From Acidobacteriota bacterium (GTDB lineage Bacteria > Acidobacteriota > Aminicenantia > Aminicenantales > Saccharicenantaceae), in the NCBI GenBank assembly GCA_029569255.1, contig JAKQUO010000061.1:62001-126000 (forward strand): a stretch of DNA of 64,000 nt, given 5' to 3'. Position 1 is the first letter of the stretch, and every line of letters begins with the position of its first letter. Below are positions 59,514 through 64,000 of the stretch, piece by piece. Made by a program: the position numbers and the translations under genes. The notes under the pieces are model-generated. The model made no database searches and was not told where the DNA came from. It worked only from the letters and a program-made list of their open reading frames with translations.

Positions 59514-62218
59514 AAAACGCCGCGCTGACCGCTCTGGCCGTCTGCCTCGTCTTCTCCCCCGCCGCGCATCCCGGCCAGGCGGCCGCGGCCAAGGCCGCGG
59601 CCGAGAAGAAGGCCGCCGCCCTCCGGCCCGTCGCCGACGGGGCCAAGGCCTTCGCCCACCTCGCCCATCTCGCCTCGAACGACTTCAAGGGCCGCAAGTC
59701 GGGCACGCCCGAGTACCGCCGGGCCGCGGAGTACGTGGCCGCCGAGATGGCCAAGCTCGGCCTCAAGCCCGGTGGCGACAACGGGACCTGGTTCCAGGAG
59801 GTCCCGTTCAAGAGCTGGACGGACTTCGGGCAGCCCCTCCGCCTCGAGATCGTCGCGCCGCAGCGCCGGGCCTATTTCGCCGGCCGCGACCGCGACTTCA
59901 CGCCCGTCGGCGGCACCGGCTCCGGCACCGCCCGCGGCGGGCTCGTCTTCGCCGGCTACGCCGTCGAGGCCGCGAAGGACGGCTGGGACGACTACGCCGG
60001 GCTCGACGTCAAGGGAAAGGTCGTCCTGGCCCTGGCCGACCTCCCGGCCGCGCTCCCGAACGAGGCCAAGGCCGCCTGGACGTTCGAGGCCAAGATCAAG
60101 ACGGCCGCGGCCAAGGGCGCCGTCGGCTATATCGAGATGGACCTTTCGACGCCCGGCGCCCCGCCCCGGCCCGGCGCCCCGCGCCAGCGCCCCGGGATGC
60201 TCCGCGCCGGCCAGGCCCCGAAGGGCTTCGTCGTCCTGCGGGCCGGCCGCGATTTCCTGAGCGACGCCTTCTACATGGCCGGCCGCAGCTGGCGCGACCT
60301 GGTCAGCAAGACGCTCCGGCTCGGGAAGCCGTTCACGGCCGACCTCGGGGTCGAGGTCGAGATGGAGGCCCGCTTCGTCTCCGGCGAGCGGACGGCCCCG
60401 AACGTCATCGGCGTCTGGCCCGGCGCCGACCCCAAGCTCAAGGACCAGGTCCTCATCATGGGCGGCCACCTCGACCACCTCGGCGTCGGCATCGACGGCT
60501 GGATCTACCCCGGCGCCGACGACAACGCCTCCTCGGCCGCGACCGTCCTCGAGACGGTCCGGGCCCTGGCCGCGGCCGGGTTCAAGCCGGCCCGGACGGT
60601 CGTCTTCTGTTCCTGGGCGGGCGAGGAGCTCGGCCTCGTCGGCTCGCGCTGGTACACGGACCACCCGGCCTTCCCGCTCGAGAAGACGGCGCTTTACATG
60701 AACATCGACATGGTCGGGACGGGCGACGCGGACCTTCTCGTCGGCGGCATGACCGAGTTCGCCGAGCTCTTCGAGGTCGCCAAGCGCGGCCTCGACGCGG
60801 CGACGGTCGCCCGGCTCAAGCCCCGGCCGAACTACCGCGGCTCGGACCACACCTCGTTCTGGGCGAAGAGCGTCCCGGCCATCAGCCTGCGCAGCGGCGA
60901 GGCCCTGACCGGCGAGCTCGACGACGAGCACCCCGAATACCACATGCCCGGCGACGGTCCGGGCATCGTCGACCCGGAGCGCCTGCGCGAGGCCGCCCAG
61001 TATCATTGCGACATCCTCTGGGGCCTGGCCTCGAGCCGGGAGGACCTCCTCGACCCCGTCCACCGGACGCTCTACCTCCACCGCGACGCCGCGGTCGTGG
61101 ACATGCACTGCGACACGGTCGCGCGGGCCCTGGCCGGCGAGGACCTGGCCAAGGACCTGCCGACGGGCCACATCGACATCCCCAAGCTCGGGCGCGGCGG
61201 CGTCGACCTCCAGGTCTTCGCCTGCTTCGCCCCGCCGCCGGCGACCGAGGCCGACAAGGGCCGGGCCGGGAACGGCGTCTTCGCCCAGATCCAGGCCGCC
61301 CGCGAGCTGGCGGCCAAGAACCCGGACAAGCTGGTCCTGGTGACGACCGCCTCGGAGTCCACGGCGGCCCGCAACTCGAGCAAGACCGGCGTCCTCCTCG
61401 CCATCGAGGGCGGATACGCCATCGAGAACGACCTCGTCCTGCTGCGCGAGTTCTACCGGGCCGGGGTGCGGCTCATGACCCTGACCCACTGGACGGCGAC
61501 GGACTGGGCCGACGCCTCGGGCGATCCCGGGCCCGTCCACGGCGGGCTGACGGAGTTCGGCCGGGAGGTCGTGGCCGAGATGAACAAGCTGGGCATGATC
61601 GTCGACGTGTCCCACGCCTCCGACGCCACGTTCTGGGACGTCCTGCGCGTATCGAAGGCCCCGGTCGTGGCCTCGCACTCGTGCTGCCGGGCCCTGGCGC
61701 CCCATCACCGCAACCTCAGCGACGAGATGCTCAAGGCCCTGGCCGAGAAGGACGGCGTCGTCGGCGTCAACTTCTCGCCGGGCTTCCTCCAGGACGGCTA
61801 CGACGCGAAACGGACGGAGGTCTTCGCAAAGACGGCCGCCGACCACGGCCTGCCCGCCGACCGGGCGGCCATCTCCGCGGCCGATCCCGCCGTCCGGGAC
61901 AAGTTCAACGCCGATTTCCGGGAGCGCTGGGCCGCGGTGAAGAAGACGCTGCCGCCGGTCGACGTCAAGACGGTCGTCGACCACATCGACCACGTCGTCA
62001 AGATCACCGGAGACTGCGACCACGTCGGCCTGGGCTCGGACTTCGACGGCCTGAGCGAAACGGCCGCGGGCCTGGAGAACGCCGGGCTGCTGCCCGAGAT
62101 CACCAAGGAGCTCGTCCGCCGCGGCTACAAGCCCGAGGACATCCGCAAGGTCCTGGGCGGGAACTTCCTGCGCGTCTTCGGCGCCGTCGAGCGGGCCCGG
62201 GAGGCCGCGGCGCCGTGA
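59510..62218 (+). CDS. Secreted M28 aminopeptidase - M19 dipeptidase fusion
   Basis: A 902-residue exported protein with two zinc peptidases in one chain. After the signal peptide, residues about 45-505 are an M28 aminopeptidase with a PA insert: GGHLDHLG, GADDNASSAA, WAGEELGLVGS, MNIDMVG and GSDHTSFW supply the metal ligands. Residues about 520-890 are an M19 membrane dipeptidase: VDMHCDT, AIEGGYA, SHSCCRALAPHHRN and GLGSDFDG. Together they could trim peptides to dipeptides and then to amino acids. Each module looks intact. The start overlaps the RluA stop (ATGA). Confidence 0.92.
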   Translation: MKNAALTALAVCLVFSPAAHPGQAAAAKAAAEKKAAALRPVADGAKAFAHLAHLASNDFKGRKSGTPEYRRAAEYVAAEMAKLGLKPGGDNGTWFQEVPFKSWTDFGQPLRLEIVAPQRRAYFAGRDRDFTPVGGTGSGTARGGLVFAGYAVEAAKDGWDDYAGLDVKGKVVLALADLPAALPNEAKAAWTFEAKIKTAAAKGAVGYIEMDLSTPGAPPRPGAPRQRPGMLRAGQAPKGFVVLRAGRDFLSDAFYMAGRSWRDLVSKTLRLGKPFTADLGVEVEMEARFVSGERTAPNVIGVWPGADPKLKDQVLIMGGHLDHLGVGIDGWIYPGADDNASSAATVLETVRALAAAGFKPARTVVFCSWAGEELGLVGSRWYTDHPAFPLEKTALYMNIDMVGTGDADLLVGGMTEFAELFEVAKRGLDAATVARLKPRPNYRGSDHTSFWAKSVPAISLRSGEALTGELDDEHPEYHMPGDGPGIVDPERLREAAQYHCDILWGLASSREDLLDPVHRTLYLHRDAAVVDMHCDTVARALAGEDLAKDLPTGHIDIPKLGRGGVDLQVFACFAPPPATEADKGRAGNGVFAQIQAARELAAKNPDKLVLVTTASESTAARNSSKTGVLLAIEGGYAIENDLVLLREFYRAGVRLMTLTHWTATDWADASGDPGPVHGGLTEFGREVVAEMNKLGMIVDVSHASDATFWDVLRVSKAPVVASHSCCRALAPHHRNLSDEMLKALAEKDGVVGVNFSPGFLQDGYDAKRTEVFAKTAADHGLPADRAAISAADPAVRDKFNADFRERWAAVKKTLPPVDVKTVVDHIDHVVKITGDCDHVGLGSDFDGLSETAAGLENAGLLPEITKELVRRGYKPEDIRKVLGGNFLRVFGAVERAREAAAP

Positions 62219-62309
62219 CGAGGGGGGGCGGATGAGGAGACGCGTCCCCGGCCCGCGTCCCCATCCTTCGCTCTTCCTCGGCCGGGGCCGCCCGCTTTCG
62301 TCGCGGGAA

Positions 62310-62338
62310 TTGAGATGAGGGCGGTTTTTTGATAATTT
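62310..62338 (+). promoter_or_regulatory. Promoter of the poly(A) polymerase gene
   Basis: TTGAGA (62310-62315), 17 nt, TAATTT (62333-62338). The track's TTG start at 62337 overlaps the -10 box. Confidence 0.45.
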
Positions 62339-62381
62339 GTATGTCTTGCATGTCCGTGACAACGACGACGCCGCAGAGCTG

Positions 62382-63833
62382 ATGGACCCCGAAATCCCCT
62401 CCCCCGCCGGTTTCGAAGCCCCCGTCATCCTGGACCGGGGCCGGCACCACATCTCGCGGCGCGACATCGACCCCGACTGCCTCAAGGTCCTCTACCGGCT
62501 GAGCGGCCACGGCTACACGGCCTACCTCGTCGGCGGGGCGGTCCGCGACCTCCTGCTCGGCCGCAGGCCGGCCGACTTCGACGTCGGGACCAACGCCCAC
62601 CCGAACCAGATCAAGAAGCTCTTCCGCAACGCCTTCCTCGTCGGCCGCCGCTTCCGCCTGGCCCACGTCCGCTTCCAGGAGGGCAAGACGATCGAGGTTT
62701 CGACCTTCAGGCGCAAGCCGACCGAGGAGGAGCTGGCCGCCGAGCGCGAGGAGGAGGCGGCGAAGGCCGCCGAAGAGGCCCTCGAGGGGGAGGCGGACGG
62801 AGAAGAGGCGCAACCGGAGGACGGGCCCGGCGGCGCGGCGGCCGATCGAATGCCCGGCGACGCCCCCGGCCCTGTCGAAGGCGCCGTCGACGGCCGCGGG
62901 GCGCCGCGGCGGCGCCGCGGCCGGCCGCCTCTCAAGCCCATCGCCTACGGCACGCCCCGCGAGGACGCCTTCCGCCGCGACCTGACCATCAACGCCCTGT
63001 TCTACGACATCGCCACCTACGCGGTCATCGACTACGTCGGAGGGCTCGAGGACCTCGAGGCCCGGCGCGTCCGCATCATCGGCGACCCGGACACGAGCTA
63101 CACCGAGGACGCGGTCCGCATCTGGCGCGTCCTGCGCCACGCCGCCCGCCTCGGCTTCGCCATCGAGGAGCGGACGGCCGAGGCCATCCCCCGCCACCGC
63201 GACAGGCTCGCGGCCTGCCCGGGGGCCCGACTCTTCGAGGAGCTCAACAAGGACATCAAGTCCGGGGCCGCCCGGGCCTTCTTCCGGAGCGCCCGCGTCC
63301 ACGGCGTCCTTTCGCGCGTCCTCGGCGAGGTCGGCGACCTCTACGAGCGCTCCGACGACCGCATGGACAAGCTCACGACGCTCCTCGGCGTCCTCGACGC
63401 CTCCATCAGCTCCGGCGGCTCGCCGCCGCCCGCGGTCATGTACGGCCTCCTGCTCTGGCCCTGGGCGGAGACCTTGCTCGCCGGCGTCCAAGGCGACAGG
63501 CCCAAGGCCCTGTACGACGCCTTCCGGGCCTCCGGGAGCGCGGCCACCGTGCCCAAGACGGTCCTCCTCGAGGCCGTCCACACCCTGGTCATCGCCGACC
63601 ACATGCTCCGGGCGCTCAGCGACGGCAGGATGCGCTGGGCCCTCAAGGAGCGGCCGCTCTACCCCGAGGCCTCGCGGGTCGCCTCGGTCCTCGTCGACGG
63701 CACGTTCGGCGCCTGCGAGGACCCCTTCTCCGAGATCTACCGCCGCCGTTTCGGGACGCGGCCCCGCGCCAAGCCGCACAAGTACCGCCGCCGCAGGAAG
63801 AAGGCGCCCCAGCCGCCTCCGCCGGCGGCCTGA
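62382..63833 (+). CDS. pcnB: Poly(A) polymerase / CCA-adding-family nucleotidyltransferase
   Basis: A 483-residue class II nucleotidyltransferase that adds nucleotides to RNA 3' ends. The head domain has LVGGAVRDLLLG and the catalytic DFD in RRPADFDVGT. KKLFRNAFLVGRRFRLAHV is the block typical of bacterial poly(A) polymerase rather than CCA enzymes, followed by RRDLTINALFYDI and YTEDAVRIWRVLRHAARLGF. Between head strands (about 110-180) lies an unusual insert: an acidic Glu/Ala helix, a Gly/Pro stretch and a basic RRRRGR patch. The C-terminus is basic (RRRRKKAPQPPPP). ATG 62382 is chosen because the track's TTG precedes the likely transcription start. Confidence 0.82.
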   Translation: MDPEIPSPAGFEAPVILDRGRHHISRRDIDPDCLKVLYRLSGHGYTAYLVGGAVRDLLLGRRPADFDVGTNAHPNQIKKLFRNAFLVGRRFRLAHVRFQEGKTIEVSTFRRKPTEEELAAEREEEAAKAAEEALEGEADGEEAQPEDGPGGAAADRMPGDAPGPVEGAVDGRGAPRRRRGRPPLKPIAYGTPREDAFRRDLTINALFYDIATYAVIDYVGGLEDLEARRVRIIGDPDTSYTEDAVRIWRVLRHAARLGFAIEERTAEAIPRHRDRLAACPGARLFEELNKDIKSGAARAFFRSARVHGVLSRVLGEVGDLYERSDDRMDKLTTLLGVLDASISSGGSPPPAVMYGLLLWPWAETLLAGVQGDRPKALYDAFRASGSAATVPKTVLLEAVHTLVIADHMLRALSDGRMRWALKERPLYPEASRVASVLVDGTFGACEDPFSEIYRRRFGTRPRAKPHKYRRRRKKAPQPPPPAA

Positions 63834-63864
63834 CCGCCCGGGAACTCGCCCGGTTATCTCGGTG

Positions 63865-63893
63865 TTGCGCCCGCGGCGGGAACTGCCTATAAT
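63865..63893 (+). promoter_or_regulatory. Promoter of the last, truncated gene
   Basis: TTGCGC (63865-63870), 17 nt, TATAAT (63888-63893). The leader holds an 8-bp hairpin, CGGGGACA (63925-63932) with TGTCCCCG (63948-63955). Confidence 0.5.
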
Positions 63894-63971
63894 TCCTCCG
63901 GCCCGGACGGCCGGGTAGCGAGTCCGGGGACACGCGCCATCGGGGCATGTCCCCGCGAGAAGGAGCAGCGC

Positions 63972-64000
63972 ATGGACACCTCGCGCCGGACCCTGACCCT
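63972..64000 (+). CDS. 5' end of a CDS running off the right edge
   Basis: ATG 63972 with AAGGAG 6 nt upstream begins MDTSRRTLTL. Too short to identify. The leader hairpin directly before its ribosome site may influence expression. Confidence 0.5.

Noticed and set aside
1-64000. CRISPR arrays, tRNA/rRNA genes, insertion sequences, prophage
   Set aside because: I saw no regularly spaced repeats, no TPsiC-like GGTTCGAAT segment in a cloverleaf, no transposase or integrase motifs, and base composition stays even throughout.

Overview
The window is about 70 % G+C, with almost every third codon position G or C, and is densely packed with protein genes. I see no rRNA, tRNA, CRISPR array, insertion sequence or phage gene. 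A GWxTD-domain protein, a VWFA-related protein of the type common in Acidobacteria, a diheme peroxidase, several Na+/solute symporters and many secreted peptidases point to an uncultured member of the Acidobacteriota / Aminicenantota group. That assignment is inference from gene content, not from a marker gene. The gene set fits a heterotroph living on peptides and small solutes: POT transporter, S9 peptidase, an M28-M19 double peptidase, three SSS symporters, a GTP-type PEP carboxykinase and an isocitrate-lyase-family C-C lyase.

Layout. 0.1-7.5 kb (minus): a SAM methyltransferase and an AddB/AddA-type helicase-nuclease pair, linked by 4-nt overlaps. 7.7-10.2 kb (minus): a diheme cytochrome c peroxidase lipoprotein and a Tat-exported aldo/keto reductase with two ferredoxin-like cysteine clusters. 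10.3-16.5 kb: two small hypotheticals, an ABC-2 exporter, an SSS symporter with a tiny membrane partner, and a NYN-OST-HTH protein. 16.8-24.3 kb: HGSNAT-like membrane protein, VWA and GWxTD proteins, DUF47-PiT phosphate uptake, POT transporter, zinc-ribbon protein. 24.7-37.8 kb: NodIJ-like ABC exporter coupled to a beta-propeller phosphoesterase, SSS symporter, S9 peptidase, PhzF, YbaK, CDF transporter with three C-terminal domains, secreted methyltransferase.

37.8-46.2 kb is the most unusual region. Three overlapping genes form a c-di-GMP signalling operon. The first encodes an 1181-residue chain: degenerate receiver (Asn in place of the phospho-Asp), PilZ, YcgR-like region, second PilZ, an alpha/beta-hydrolase resembling the LuxD acyl-ACP thioesterase, and a SAM methyltransferase. 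The second is a membrane histidine kinase-receiver-HD-GYP phosphodiesterase. The third is a 7TM-PAS-GAF-GGDEF diguanylate cyclase with an intact inhibitory site. Synthesis, breakdown and sensing of c-di-GMP therefore sit in one transcript with a probable lipid-modifying output enzyme.

46.2-64 kb: DUF1015 and HD hydrolase, C-C lyase, secreted Cys-rich protein, GHKL ATPase divergent from pckG, MFS and beta-lactamase-family hydrolase, a 410-nt gap holding a strongly structured element (candidate RNA, about 55991-56224), an SSS symporter, a TPR / pseudouridine synthase / peptidase operon, poly(A) polymerase, and the start of a last gene. Many intergenic gaps carry a recognisable sigma-70-type promoter (TTGAC-like, 16-18 nt, TAnnnT), usually with a short leader. 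These were found by eye and set several start codons used here.
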